A stretch of 64,000 nt of DNA. Origin: Podarcis raffonei. Taxonomy: Eukaryota; Chordata; Lepidosauria; Squamata; Lacertidae. The notes under the pieces were generated by a model. The model made no database searches. It saw only the letters and a list, made by a program, of their open reading frames with translations, and was not told the origin of the DNA. The translations under genes and the position numbers were made by a program. Location of the stretch: contig NC_070602.1 of assembly GCF_027172205.1 (NCBI RefSeq), forward strand, positions 58,113,520 to 58,177,519. Direction: 5' to 3'. Below are positions 1 through 10,864 of this stretch, in pieces (the stretch's first letter is position 1; each line of letters opens with the position of its first letter).

Positions 1-559
1 AAAAAGCCAGGTTAGGAGAAGCGTGTGGCCAAAGAAAAAAGGGCCAACTGTTTTTAGTGCTTCTAGGCCGACAATCAATCAACAGTGCACAGTATACAAA
101 GCTCACTTTAGGTCACGATGGCGCTACTTAAAAAAACCCGAAGATACAAAAAAAGTTGGGAGAACTTCTCTATTCCCGCAGGAGCTGGGAGGGCGCTGCT
201 CCAATCCGCCTCTCGTTAGGCAGCGCAGGAACTTTTCCTTCTTTCAGCTTCTCGGGTCTCTTGTCCCGCATTTATAATTCCTCTTAAGCGGGGTGTTGGT
301 TGTTTTCTTTCAGAGAGAGGCGGCGGTGGGTGGCGGCGTGTGCGGTGGGGAAGCTTCAAGGGGGCGCAGAAGCCTTTCTGGGCATCTTCCCTGGAAGTTA
401 AAAAAAGGGGGAGCAGCCCCAATCCTTAATCCCCACCCCAATGTGTAGAAATTGGATGGAGAAACCAATAAAACGCAGAAGCGGCTGAAAAGTTGGGAGT
501 GGGTGGGGGGGAGCCCGAAGTTGAGCTGCTTCTCCTCGGAGGTTCCCCCCTCACCAGGA

Positions 560-1210
560 GGAAGAAGAGGGGGCAGGAAGGTGGGGCTTCGCTTCCCTTC
601 CCCGGAGGCCTCGGCGGAGAGAGGCGAGCGCCCCTCACCCTCGAGCCCGGCCTTCCCACCCGCAGGTCGCTCCGCCTCCTCCTGCCGCCACCTCCGCATC
701 CGAGGTGGCCACGGCGGCGGCGGCGCTGCTGCTGCTGCTCTCTCGGCGCTCCTCCGTCCCGCGGCGGCGGCCTCTGGCCCGGTAGGGTCCCGCTGGTGGA
801 GCCGAGGAGAAGCTGAGCGAGTCCGGCCGCCGCTGCTGCCTCCCAAGCCGGGCCCTCAGCCGCCGCCGCCGCCTCCTCCTCCTGCTCCGCGCCGCCGCCG
901 CCGCCGCCGTTCAGAGTTTCGTCGCCGCCTCCCGCCGCTCCCGGCAGCCTCCGCGGCTCCTGCACACAACAGTGCGTGGCCCACAATGCACCGCGCGTCA
1001 AGGACTGGGCCGCTGTCTCGCGTCCTTCTTTCCCGCCCCGGAGGCTCGGGGCTCCGGGTTCGAGACTCCGCCGCGGGGAGCCCCGCGATGGGGATCAAAT
1101 CACGCGCTTTTGTACTGTTGTGAAGGATGTTTATGAGGGCTACAAGTGGGATTGGGGAGGAGAACTTCTCTCTCCCGCGGGGGGAAGGGGAGACCAAGGC
1201 TGCAAATCCT
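560..1210 (-). promoter_or_regulatory. PPFIA1: CpG island, probable PPFIA1 promoter and first exon
   Basis: This is the most CpG-dense part of the window, rich in CCG/CGG runs and GC boxes, with long open frames on both strands that are artefacts of composition. Seen: GC-rich unmethylated-type sequence ending abruptly near 1210, and good minus-strand splice-donor matches: GTGAGG with the last exonic base near 639, and another near 547-556. Known: in amniotes the gene after ANO1 and FADD on the same strand is PPFIA1 (liprin-alpha-1), whose first exon is non-coding. Inferred: this island is the start of PPFIA1, transcribed leftwards out of the window. No PPFIA1 coding exon is present, so the assignment rests on synteny alone. 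It could instead serve a divergent or non-coding transcript. Confidence 0.55.
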
Positions 1211-1266
1211 GGGCACGTTTACCCGCGAGTAAGCCCCGTAGAACGCAGTGCTGTCTTGCTTCCTAA
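1200..1266. repeat. Old palindromic interspersed repeat fragment at island edge
   Basis: The stretch reading AATCCTGGGCACGTTTACCC followed by GAGTAAGCCCCGTAGAACGC matches the left half of a short palindromic repeat seen elsewhere here (6.1, 13.4, 21.4 and 45.1 kb), with the cores 'cctatgcacacttacctgg' and 'agtaagtcccattgaa'. It lies exactly where the CpG island stops. The family name is not assigned. Confidence 0.35.
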
Positions 1267-1835
1267 ATGAAGGGGCGTAAGGCTGCGCTGCCTCTTCACC
1301 CTGCCATCATCACCTGGGGGGCTCTGGGGCTGCTTTCCGTTGCCTCTTGCCATTCGTTGGTGGAGATCTGCCCTCTCGCCCTGCCAGCAGTGTTATTCCC
1401 CTTGTGAGCTGGAGGCGCAAGGCAGGCCCGGGGGTGGGGAGGAGGAGGGACTGCTGGCAGGCATCTGGTACAAGGATGGAAAAGAAAACATACCTCCTCG
1501 CAGGGGTTTCTGAGGGCTTAGCTGCAGGGGATTAACATTTTTGTGAAGGGTGAAGAGGGTGGGGGAAGGGAACTGCCCCGGTTAATGAGTTACACAGTGA
1601 GCAATGCTCAGCTGCTTCTGTTTCTGTCGTGTTCCTTGGGCCGGGGGTCGGTTTCTCGGATCCTGGATTTTAATATGTCACGTCTGCAGCTGTTACACGT
1701 GCATTTGCAACAATCTAGGAAGATTTCAGAATTAACGATTAGGCATTCCTCCACTGGAAGCGGAAGTAAAGCCTACTGAATTTAGTGAGATTTCTGAATA
1801 AATATGCATGGGGTTGGCCTGTGTGTTGTACTCCA
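1267..1835. other. Intergenic, no feature seen
   Basis: This is the 3' shoulder of the CpG island followed by ordinary sequence. The small open frames have no recognisable domain, and no repeat family was recognised. Confidence 0.5.
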
Positions 1836-2175
1836 ACAAACTGAGCCTCTTGGACTTGCGGATCAGAAGGTCAGTGGTTCGAATCCCCAAGATGGGGTGA
1901 GCTCCTGTTGCTCTGTCCCAGCTCCTATCAACCTAGCAGTTCGAAAGTGCACCAGTGTAAGTAGATAAATAGGTACTGCTGTGACAGAAAGGTAAACGGC
2001 CGGTGTTTTCGTGCATCCATCAGGGTGTTTCATTGCGCCAAAAGCGGTTTAGTCATGCTGGCCACATGACCCAGAAATTTTCTGTGGATAAACGCCAGCT
2101 CCCTCAGCCTGAAAGCAAGATGAGCACGCCTTTGACTGGACTTAACTGTCCAGGGGTCCTTTACCTTTACCTTTT
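1836..2175 (+). mobile_element. Sauria-type tRNA-derived SINE, diverged
   Basis: The tRNA-like head carries a B box (GGTTCGAATCCCC, about 1877) after 'ggacttgcggatcagaagg'. The body follows (GGTGAGCTCCTGTTGCTC, AAGTAGATAAATAGGTAC, GTTTAGTCATGCTGGCCACA) and the end is the typical TTTACCTTTACC tail. It is the only plus-strand copy here and is more diverged than the four minus-strand copies at 25.9, 30.5, 34.3 and 52.8 kb. Confidence 0.85.
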
Positions 2176-2194
2176 TACTCCAACCAGTAGTTTA

Positions 2195-2450
2195 TGGCTG
2201 CTCAGGAGTCACCAACCTTCTTGGGCCCATGGGTACACATACAAACCAAATAAACTGTTGAGGCACTGCACACATGCCACAACCAAGCACACACTGCGCT
2301 TGAGGCTGCCGCCACCCCCAGTATTTCTGCTGCCCCATCTTACCCCAGCCCCAGGGAGCAGCTGCAGCACTGTCAAAGCCAGGAGGACAGCACAGCAGTA
2401 CCTCATCCCAGATGCCAATATTTTTCTGTGCCTTCACATTTGAGAAACTT
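2195..2450. repeat. Probable hAT-like non-autonomous repeat fragment
   Basis: It begins near 'ggagtcaccaaccttcttgggcccatgggtac', a type of sequence that starts some short hAT-derived repeats in reptiles. No matching right-hand terminus was found, so the call is tentative. Confidence 0.25.
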
Positions 2451-2758
2451 TCTAGAAACATTATTCTTTACCTATTTCATGAAAGGACAATTGTAAAAGG
2501 AAGAAGAGACCTTCACACGTGCATCATAGGAGCATTCATAGGTTTAAAGAGCATGTGAGACGGACATACTCATTTGATTGTCTGACCTATCTCCCTCCAT
2601 CTCTGGATGGCAGTGAAACCAAGTTCCCATCACTGCCCCAAAGAAGAGGAAACGACAAACAAGCAGGAGCTCTTCTTTGCAGGAATCACTTCTCACTTCT
2701 TTGTCCACTCTCTTGGGAGAGAGCAGTGACAAAATAGTACTAGTGGCCTTTCCACAGT

Positions 2759-5129
2759 GAGACAAGGTTTTTCTTGGAGTTTTATGAAGAAGAATTTACA
2801 GGGGATGGGGGTTGGTCAAGGTTTTGGAAATGGTATAGGTGCAATTTACTCAGAACAAAAGGCAAAATTAATTGTGAATAATGTAGTGACGGAAGAATTT
2901 AAGATAGAGAAAGGAACACGACAAGGTTGCCCAATCTTTCCATTGCTTTTTATATCTGTCCTGGAGGTCCTTTTAAACATGATTAGAAGGGACCAATTGG
3001 TTAAAGGTATACAAGTCGGAGCTAAACAGTACAAATTGAAAGCATTTGCCGATGATTTGGTATTGACACTACAGGAGCCAGAATCTAGTACTAAAAGAGT
3101 ACTGGAACTAATTCAAGAATTTGGTCAGGTAGCGGGTTTTAAGTTGAACAAGATGAAAACTAAGGTTTTAGAGAAAAATCTAACAGTGACTGAGAGAGAG
3201 AGGTTTCAGAAGGAGACAGGATTAACACTGGTTAAGAAAGTGAAATACCTAGGGGTTAATATGACTGCTAAGAATGTGAATTTATTTAAGGATAACTATG
3301 AAAAATGTTGGATGGAAGTGAAAAAGGATTTAGAAATATGGTCAAATCTGAAGCTATCATTGCTAGGCCGAATTGCTTTGATAAAAATGAATGTATTGCC
3401 AAGGATGCTGTTTTTGTTTCAAACATTGCAAATTTTGGATAAAATGGATTGTTTCAAGAAGTGGCAGAGAGATATTTCTAGATTTGTCTGGCAGGGCAAG
3501 AAGCCTCGAATAAAATTTAAGATATTAACTGATGCTAAAGAAAGAGGTGGATTTGCCCTGCCCGACTTTAAACTTTATTATGAATCAGCCGCTTTTTGCT
3601 GGCTGAGAGAATGGCTGCTTCTTGAAAACACTGACGTGTTGGACCTAGAAGGCTTTAACAATGTATTTGGGTGGCATGCATATTTGTGGTATGATAAGGT
3701 CAAAGCACATAAAGCGTTTAAAAACCATATTGTCAGAAAGGCACTGTTTAATGTTTGGATAAGATATAAGGACTTGCTGGAAAATAAAACCCCAAGGTGG
3801 TTGTCACCAATGGAAGCGAAGGCTCAGAAAAAGCTCAATATGGAGGCCAAATGGCCGAAATATTGGGAAATTTTGGAACAAGAGGGAGATAGATTAAAAC
3901 TACAGAGTTTTGAAAAACTAAAAAATAGCGTGCGAGACTGGCTCCATTATTATCAAATAATGGAGGCATATAATTTGGACAAAAAAATTGGCTTCCAGGT
4001 GAAAAAATCAAAATTGGAAACAGAACTGTTAGATCCCAAAATTAAGAATTTGTCAAGAATGTATAACTTGCTGTTGAAATGGAACACTCAGGATGAAACG
4101 GTGAAATCAGCTATGATTAAATGGGCACAAGATGTTGGACATAATATTATGATGGCTGACTGGGAACAGTTATGGACCACAGGTATGAAGTTCACGGCAT
4201 GTAATGCCTTAAGAGAGAATATAATGAAAATGATCTACAGGTGGTACATGACACCAGTCAAGCTTGCAAAAATTTACCATTTGCCCGATAATAAATGTTG
4301 GAAATGTAAAGAGACTGAAGGTACATTCTTTCACCTTTGGTGGACATGCCCAAGGATTAAGCCTTTCTGGGAGATGATCTATAATGAAATGAAAAAGGTA
4401 TTTAAATATACCTTTCTGAAGAAACCAGAGGCCTTTCTCCTGGGCATGGTCAGCCAATTGGTGCCAAAGAAGGATAGAACTTTCTTTATGTATGCTGCAA
4501 CAGCAGCAAGAATACTTATTGCAAAGTACTGGAAGACACAAGATCTACCCACCCGGGAGGAATGGCAGATGAAGGTGATGGACTACATGGAACTGGCGGA
4601 AATGACTGGCAGAATCCGAGACCAGGGAGAATAGTCGGTGGAAGAAGATTGGAAGAAATTTAAAGTTTATTTACAGAAACATTGTAAAATTAAGGAATGT
4701 TAGAAGGATGTTGGAATGAAGTTATGTGGCTTTAGCAGAAATGTTATAAAGGATTAAGTAAAACTAGATTGTTAATTGGTGAAAAGAGGGAAAGTAAAGT
4801 TACATTATATTAAGATAAATTATAGGACAAAAACTGGGAAAGATGGAAAGGATTTGCTGAAATAGCTAACTGAACTAGAATACAAAAAAGGGAGGTGTGA
4901 GGAGGTCAAGGAAACAAGCAAATGAAAGATAAGTTAAGGGAAGGTTCGTTGTGTTTTTTAATTGTTTCTATTTTTCTGTTTCTGTTTTTTCTTTTTCTTT
5001 TTTCTTTTTCCTTATTGTGATGTGTTGTATTGTTTTTGCTTAATTTGGTATTTTCTCTTTTTTCTTTTTGTAACCTTTAAAACTTTAATAAATATTACTT
5101 TAAAAAAAAGAGAGAGACAAGGTTTTTCT
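2759..5129 (+). mobile_element. L1 LINE, 5'-truncated, with perfect target-site duplication
   Basis: The element lies between two copies of GAGACAAGGTTTTTCT (2759-2774 and 5114-5129), a perfect 16-bp target duplication. The insert itself is about 2.34 kb (2775-5113). It holds the 3' part of L1 ORF2, then a roughly 480-bp 3' UTR with a T-rich stretch at 4950-5080, an AATAAA signal near 5090 and a short A-rich tail. The uninterrupted reading frame and perfect duplication suggest a fairly recent insertion. The 5' UTR, ORF1 and endonuclease are absent, as expected from incomplete reverse transcription. Confidence 0.95.
2775..4634 (+). pseudogene. L1 ORF2 C-terminal part (reverse transcriptase to zinc knuckle)
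   Basis: A single open frame of about 620 codons ends in TAG at 4632-4634. It starts inside the reverse transcriptase. Visible motifs are KGTRQGCPIFPLLF (RT block 4), the catalytic FADD motif in KAFADDLVL (block 5), KVKYLGVNM (block 7), and the C-terminal Cys-rich segment CWKCKETEGTFFHLWWTC characteristic of L1 ORF2. A true start codon is missing, since the frame opens into the truncated 5' edge. The protein would lack the endonuclease and the first RT blocks, so it cannot mobilise itself. No stop or frameshift interrupts the remaining part, which is unusual for an old copy. Confidence 0.93.
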
Positions 5130-6104
5130 GTTGACAGCCCAAGGCGCCCCCCGCAAACAACAACATTCTGGAGCTGGCGTCCATAAAACAGAGAAATTGC
5201 TATGGAAAGGGTTTTATAAGAGTGGATTATTTGAAAGCCACTGAGATAAATGAGCAGAAAGATGTCAAGAATATCCTATTCGCACCACCTGGGGAAATGG
5301 TGGTCATTCTTCATACTGATGTCACCAACATGGTGCCCTTGAGGAGTCCCCTGATACCCATAAACCCCACCCTGCATTGCCTCCTTTGTCATGTGATGTC
5401 AGTTATTGCCCCCTCGAAATGTACAGAGAACCAAAGGAGGAACTCGGAAGAGCAATGCTGTTCTTCCCACTTCCTCTTCTAGCTCCATGCACTTTCCACA
5501 GCTTGGACTGTCCCCTGCACAGATGAATTGAGAGTGGGTGGGAAAGAGGAACAATCTGGGAGACTGCAAGGGGAGAAGATTGGAGGGACCAGTGGTGAGC
5601 ATGTCGGTGCTTCATATAGGAAAAGCACTGAAGGCTACTTTGATAAATGGAATACCTGGCCTCTAGGGTGTGGGGCTTTTATGCTGTACTCTAGAATCGG
5701 CCCCTTCCTTCAGGTCATCAGTTGCATTTTTCTACTATTAAGTCTTTGTTTCATGTATATACATGAGCTGTTTACTTCACTGGATGAAAAGACAAACTCT
5801 GCTAAAGAAGGAGAGGGTGGAATATCTTAACACTGGGTGAGTAAGGAGATATTTCCCTGACAGGAGGACTGATTTTTAGTCACCTCCCTCCAAAACACTG
5901 CAGGAGTCAGATTAGAGATGGAGAGAGTGCCAGAGAGTGAGAATGCATTAGAAAAATGGATGCTGTTGAAATTGCACAATATTTTCAGTGTTACCCACCA
6001 CCCACCCCGGCCATCAAATCACATCTTACATCTGTTTCCATTGACTGAACCATACAGATCACAGATTTGGTACTTTCCAATGCTGGCATGGCACAAAAAC
6101 ATGA
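5130..6104. other. Intergenic, no feature seen
   Basis: This follows the L1 target duplication. The open frames are short and domain-free, and no repeat family or RNA gene was recognised. Confidence 0.45.
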
Positions 6105-6222
6105 GGTGGTATTCCACTGAGCTACACTCAGAGTAGACCCATTGAAAGTAATGGGCCTAACTCAGTCATGGTCATTTATTTCTATGGGTCTACTCTGAGT
6201 AAACGTTAGCTGTATACCACTA
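6105..6222. repeat. Palindromic short interspersed repeat
   Basis: The left arm GGTATTCCACTGAGCTACAC... and right arm ...GTTAGCTGTATACC are imperfect inverted copies, as are CTCAGAGTAGACCCATTGAA and CTATGGGTCTACTCTGAG. This is the layout of a small non-autonomous DNA element or an old palindromic repeat. Confidence 0.55.
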
Positions 6223-7181
6223 ATGGATTCTTTTGCTTCTCATAATTATTTTTTTTAGGGATCATTTGTGGATGGTTTTGTTGCCAGTGGAAAAATAATG
6301 AAGATTTGTGTGTTAGTTCTAATTTGATGGTTGTGGGGAGTGTCTAAAATTATTCAGTTTCAAGAGGAGCTATCTGAATTCTATTGGATATGACATTTAC
6401 CAGACCTCATAGGAAAAAGCACAAAATGTGTATGATGCACACACTTTTTTTGGTCTGTGAAAGGGAGGAGAGAAAACTATCCAGGGGAAGCAGTCCTTAT
6501 GGCATTCTAAAAAATCCAAATGTATCCTTCGTTTTTGAATGTATGTAAATTAACTTGCTGGATTATGTCCATGGTGCCCTAGGTTCTTCACACATTCCTA
6601 AAAGACAGTTTTGAATAGGACACCTAGAAAGGAAGGAAAGTGAATGGATATATTGGTTTGGTTTTGATATGACACATGAAAATGGAACTACCCACATTAG
6701 GAAAAGTTGAAGGCAGCAGAGCAAAGAGAGTTATACAAAACAAAAAACCCAGAAGATTTCAACTGGGGCTTTGCAGAGATGTTCATGGTCCATAGTATTT
6801 ATTTAAAAAAACAAAACCCAACAACTAAGAGGGAAACGTGTCTAAACTGATAGTTGCTCTAGAAGATTTTATCAGATGCATAACTTCAGGCTGCTCTGAT
6901 GCAAAGGAAAGATAAGAAGGGCTCATAAGAGAACCAGCTGGATGAATAAGGAGCTGTCGGATGTCCTGAAAACCAGAAAGGAAACATAGAGGAAACAGCA
7001 GGACACACGATTACCGAAGTATATAAAGAAAGGCTTTTGTCACAGTTCCAGCTGAAATTCCTTTTGGTAAATAACAGATATTATGTTGCCCAGCTGATTG
7101 GAAACACACTATGGGATTGATCTAAAGTTAATTGCGTCCTCGTTGCTCACACAAATGAGCCTTACTATTGGCTATAGACCA
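6223..7181. other. Intergenic, no feature seen
   Basis: AT-rich unique-looking sequence with no long open frame and no recognised repeat. Confidence 0.45.
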
Positions 7182-7267
7182 CAGCAGCTCCAACTTCACA
7201 CCCCCAATGAACATCATAGCCTGCTCTTGACTTATGTTCATTGGGAGATGTGCATTTGGAGCTGCTC
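7182..7267. repeat. Unassigned inverted repeat (hairpin)
   Basis: The left arm at 7182-7213 (CAGCAGCTCCAACTTCACAC, then CCCCAATGAACAT) is repeated inverted at 7236-7267 (ATGTTCATTGGGAGATGTGC, then ATTTGGAGCTGCTC). The loop is about 22 bases. The arms pair over roughly 32 positions with a few mismatches. It could be a tiny MITE, a fold-back relic, or a transcribed hairpin. Confidence 0.6.
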
Positions 7268-7599
7268 CGATATTGAAGCAAATTGGGAAGATCTTGTGTA
7301 GGTGGGGAAATGTGAGTTAGTGAGTATGTATATTGGAATATTTGCATGTATGAAGGAGCTCCTCTGGTGGGCTTAATGAATTGTAAATGAATTTATCGAG
7401 GAAGAAACAAAGGGAATTCTACATGGTTCTTTTCTTTCAGCATTTGCATTGATTATTTAACACCATCAGTGCTGGTGGCATTTTATAGACTACAAGAGGA
7501 GCTTATAATTTAAAATTATTTATGTGGCACACAGAGGAATGGGAAGGAAGTGCAGGCAGGCATAAATAGGGAAGGCATATGCAATTTCCCCCGCCCCTT

Positions 7600-7740
7600 G
7601 CACGTGTTTAAGTTTGGTTACAGGTGGGTGTTGTATGAGGATGTGAATAATATGCAAAGTTAATTGGTGTATTTTCCACATCCTCATTCCCATGCCCTAA
7701 TGTAACTCTTACCTGTGATTAAACTTAAGCTACACAGGTG
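7600..7740. repeat. Imperfect inverted repeat, possible MITE
   Basis: GTGTTTAAGTTTGGTTACAGGT followed by TATGAGGATGTG on the left is mirrored by CCACATCCTCATTCCCATG and TTACCTGTGATTAAACTTAA on the right. The arms are about 45-55 bp around a short AT-rich centre. The family is not assigned. Confidence 0.5.
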
Positions 7741-8300
7741 GGTGGGTGGATCTATTAAAAATGCCATTTAGACCTCAAAACACTTAACTGGAAATTGAAA
7801 AATGAAATTTAATGAATAAAAAGATAAAGCAGTGTGTGAAAGAAAGAAATGTTTATAAATACCAGAGGAAAGTGGATAGCTGGTCTCTCACACGGCTGAG
7901 AGGATTTGTGGATTATAATTGATTGCTGTCATGAGCTGAGCTCGAGTAGGAATGACTGAGATCACAGTAAGATTTTCCCCTTACATTTTGTTCTGGTGCA
8001 CTGGCTTTCTGCTGCCTTGCCCATGGTCTAGGGTTTGTGCACTGCACAAGTTTCTTTGTATTTAACCATTGCTAAAAGTAGGTCCTAAATGGGTAAAAAT
8101 AATTCCTCTTAACTATGTGAGACAAATGTGAGACAGCTTTTATCATTTCATGCATGACTCATTCCGGTGTGTCTTAGGGCTATTTTCCTTTTATGTCTGA
8201 CCAGAAGATTCTCCTGACAAACGTAAAGGCCATACTGTGCCGTATTCCCTACATTTTCCTATAACATTGCAGCATTCTGCTGGACAGAAGCCAGTCAAAG
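7741..8300. other. Intergenic, no feature seen
   Basis: AT-rich sequence with no recognised element. Confidence 0.4.
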
Positions 8301-8302
8301 CT

Positions 8303-8530
8303 CCAGAGATGGTGCAGTAGCTCAGTGCAAAAGTCCATACATACCGTATTAATGTAATGTTACTCTTATGGGACGGCACATGCTTTGCACACTGAAGGTC
8401 CCAGGTTCAACATCCCACATCTCTGAATAGGGTAGGGAAACACTCCTGCCAAAGCCCTGGAGAGCTGCTGCCACTCAGTGCTGAGCTAGATGTGCCAGTG
8501 CTCTGACTTGGTGCGCAACGGCTGCCCATG
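8303..8530 (+). mobile_element. tRNA-derived SINE, interrupted
   Basis: The A-box-like GTAGCTCAGTG is separated by about 55 bp of foreign sequence from GCACATGCTTTGCACACTGA and the B box GGTCCCAGGTTCAACATCCC. The body ends 'ccctggagagctgctgcc'. The tRNA head therefore appears to have been split by a small insertion near 8323-8372. Confidence 0.6.
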
Positions 8531-8637
8531 CAACAGTGGTCACATGGACATGACATTTACTATGTCACAGCACAAAAAATAAATGAATGTAAATATACTA
8601 AGTACTTTATGTATACTTTATAAATGCCCATTAGGAA

Positions 8638-8883
8638 TACAGTGGTACCTCGGGTTACATACGCTTCAGGTTACATACGCTTCAGGTTACAGACTCCGCT
8701 AACCCAGAAATAGTGCTTCAGGTTAAGAACTTTGCTTCAGGATGAGAACGGAAATCATGCTCCGGTGGTGCGGCAGCAGCAGGAGGCCCCATTAGCTAAA
8801 GTGGTGCTTCAGTTTAAGAACAGTTTCAGGTTAAGTACGGACCTCCGGAACGAATTAAGTACTTAACCCGAAGTACCACTGTA
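8638..8883 (+). mobile_element. Tigger-like MITE, copy 1
   Basis: It is bounded by TA and inverted ends CAGTGGTACCTCGGGTTA and TAACCCGAAGTACCACTG. Inside are repeated 'cttcaggttac' units, and it has no coding capacity. The ends and TA duplication fit the TcMar-Tigger group. Confidence 0.85.
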
Positions 8884-9034
8884 TTGCATCAGCCAGTTCT
8901 CTGCTATGACACAGCAGCAGGACATAACAATGGCCTGTTGGTGGGAAAGAAACTGCCATGGGACTATCAAAGGTTCTGCACAGTAGCCTCTTGAAATCTT
9001 TTGGCCTTCAAAGAGCTGTGCATCCTGGCCCAAC

Positions 9035-9288
9035 TACAGTGGTACCTCGGGTTACAGATGCTTCGGGTTACAGACGCTTCGGGTTACAGACGCTTCAGGT
9101 TACAGACTCCACTAACCCAGAAATAGTACCTCAGGTTAAGAACTTTGCTTCAGGATGAGAACAGAAATCGTGCGGCGGTGGCAGCAGGAGGCCCCATTAG
9201 CAAAAGTGGTACCTCAGGTTAAGAACAGTTTCAGGTTAAGAATGGACCTCTGGAACGAATGAAGTTCTCAACCCGAGGTACCACTGTA
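9035..9288 (+). mobile_element. Tigger-like MITE, copy 2
   Basis: Same family and orientation as the copy 150 bp upstream, with ends CAGTGGTACCTCGGGTTA and CAACCCGAGGTACCACTG and TA on both sides. It carries an extra 'acgcttcgggttacag' unit near its left end. Confidence 0.85.
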
Positions 9289-9375
9289 CTGTTTTCAGAT
9301 GTAGATGCTTGGGCAGATGTGCACAGGCAGGCAGTGGTACCTCCTTTCTAGGCATCAAATACCACAACTACAATA

Positions 9376-9616
9376 GAGAGCCAGTGTGGTGTAGTGGTTA
9401 AGAGCGGTGGACTTGTAATCTGGTGAACCGGGTTCACTTCCCCGCTCCTCCACATGCAGCTGCTGGGTGATCTTGGGCTAGTCACACTTCTCTGAAGTCT
9501 CTCAGCCCCACTCACCTCACAGAGTGTTTGTTGTGGGGGAGGAAGGGAAAGGAGATTGTTAGCCGCTTTGAGACTCCTTCGGGTAGTGATAAAGCGGGAT
9601 ATCAAATCCAAACTCC
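9376..9616 (+). mobile_element. tRNA-derived SINE (MIR/CORE-like)
   Basis: The head AGAGCCAGTGTGGTGTAGTG has an A box, followed by the B-box-like GGGTTCACTTCCCCG. The body is 'ctcagccccactcacctcacagagtgtttgttg' in parts and the end 'taaagcgggatatcaaatcc' resembles an L2-type LINE tail. A close copy lies inverted at 11.9-12.2 kb. Confidence 0.8.
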
Positions 9617-9797
9617 ACTCTAATAGCTCAATGGAAGCAGACAGATCTTAGAAGTGCTGCCTATCTTTTGTGTGCATGAAGTAGGAAGGGATAGGTCGGG
9701 GGTACACTTTTGAGATCTGCTTTCACTATTGTTTACTTGAACCCTGAGACCCACTATCCAGAGCCAGGCACAAGAGAGTGGAGATGCCCTAAGAATT

Positions 9798-10625
9798 AAG
9801 GATAGGATATATCTCATGCTTCCATGCAAGCAATGGAATGATTATGGAATATGGATATAAAATTTACAGCATGTTATAGTTTAAGAGAAAATTATATGAA
9901 AATGATATATCGTTGGTATCTAACACCGAGTCAACAGGCAAAAATGTATAAATCTAAATCAAACAAGTGTTGGAAATGTAAAGAGAAAGAAGGTTCTTTT
10001 TATATATATGGTGGTCTTGTAGTAAAGTTAAAGCTTACTGGGAAATGATATATAATGAAATGAAAAGGATATTCAAGATAACCTTTGTAAAAAAACAAAA
10101 CAGAACACCCAGAAGCTTTACTTTAGGGAATTACAGGGACAGAACTACCTAAATTGTATAGAAATTTATTTATGTATGCTACTACAGCAGCAAGAATGCT
10201 ATTCACCCAAAAATGGAAAGAAGCAGAAGTCCCAGCAAAGGAAGAATGGATACAAAAACTTATGGAATATGCAGAAATGGCAAAACTTACAGAAGAATAA
10301 GAAATCAAGATAAAAAACTTTTTATAAAAGAATGTAAATGGTTTATTGAATATTTACAGATAAATTGCAAACAGAGAAAAACATTGGCAGGATTATTGTA
10401 ATAACCTGCAGTTTCATAAGAGTATATATTTAAAGTAGATAATTAAATGTGTAAATTAAATGAATTTGGATATGCAGAAGATATTAAGTAATAAATTTAA
10501 GGATCCGCAGAAAGAGGGGGAAGGAAGTCAAACTTTGAAATGTTAAAATGCATGTAAAATTAATGAAATGTATAAATTTGAAAAGCATAAATAAAATCTT
10601 TTTTAAAAAGAAAAAAGGATAGGAT
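9798..10625 (+). mobile_element. L1 3'-end fragment with short target duplication
   Basis: Translation from about 9851 gives MDIKFTACYSLRENYMKMIY and NKCWKCKEKEGSFY, matching the C-terminal part of the intact L1 ORF2 at 4.2-4.6 kb. The frame is broken soon after by frameshifts. It ends in an AATAAA signal and A-rich tail near 10590-10614. The same 11 bases AAGGATAGGAT occur at 9798-9808 and 10615-10625. Confidence 0.8.
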
Positions 10626-10864
10626 CCCACACATACACTAAGTAAAATAGAAACATCGCCACCTGACCCCACCCCCACCCACCATGACCCCCCCACCTCT
10701 TCCCCGCTTTTCTTCTAATGTAATACTAATGTCTCAACAAATGAAACTGATCTGTAGAAAATGTAACTTGAAGAAAGAGACATTGCACATACTTTTGTAA
10801 ACCAAGAAATCTTTAATAAAAAATACATTAAAAAAAGAAGAAGAAAAAGGCTAGGATGTATCTA
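10626..10864 (+). mobile_element. LINE 3' UTR fragment, probably L1
   Basis: A C-rich segment is followed by 'ctttaataaaaaatacatta' and an A-rich tail at 10810-10847. AAGGCTAGGATGTATCT (10848-10864) resembles AAGGATAGGATATATCT at 9798-9814, suggesting this end and the preceding fragment share or nested one target site. Confidence 0.55.

Noticed and set aside
310-1197. Long overlapping open frames on both strands rich in Pro, Arg, Gly and Ala
   Set aside because: They come from CCG/CGG runs in a CpG island. They overlap each other in several frames and show no domain, so they are compositional artefacts.
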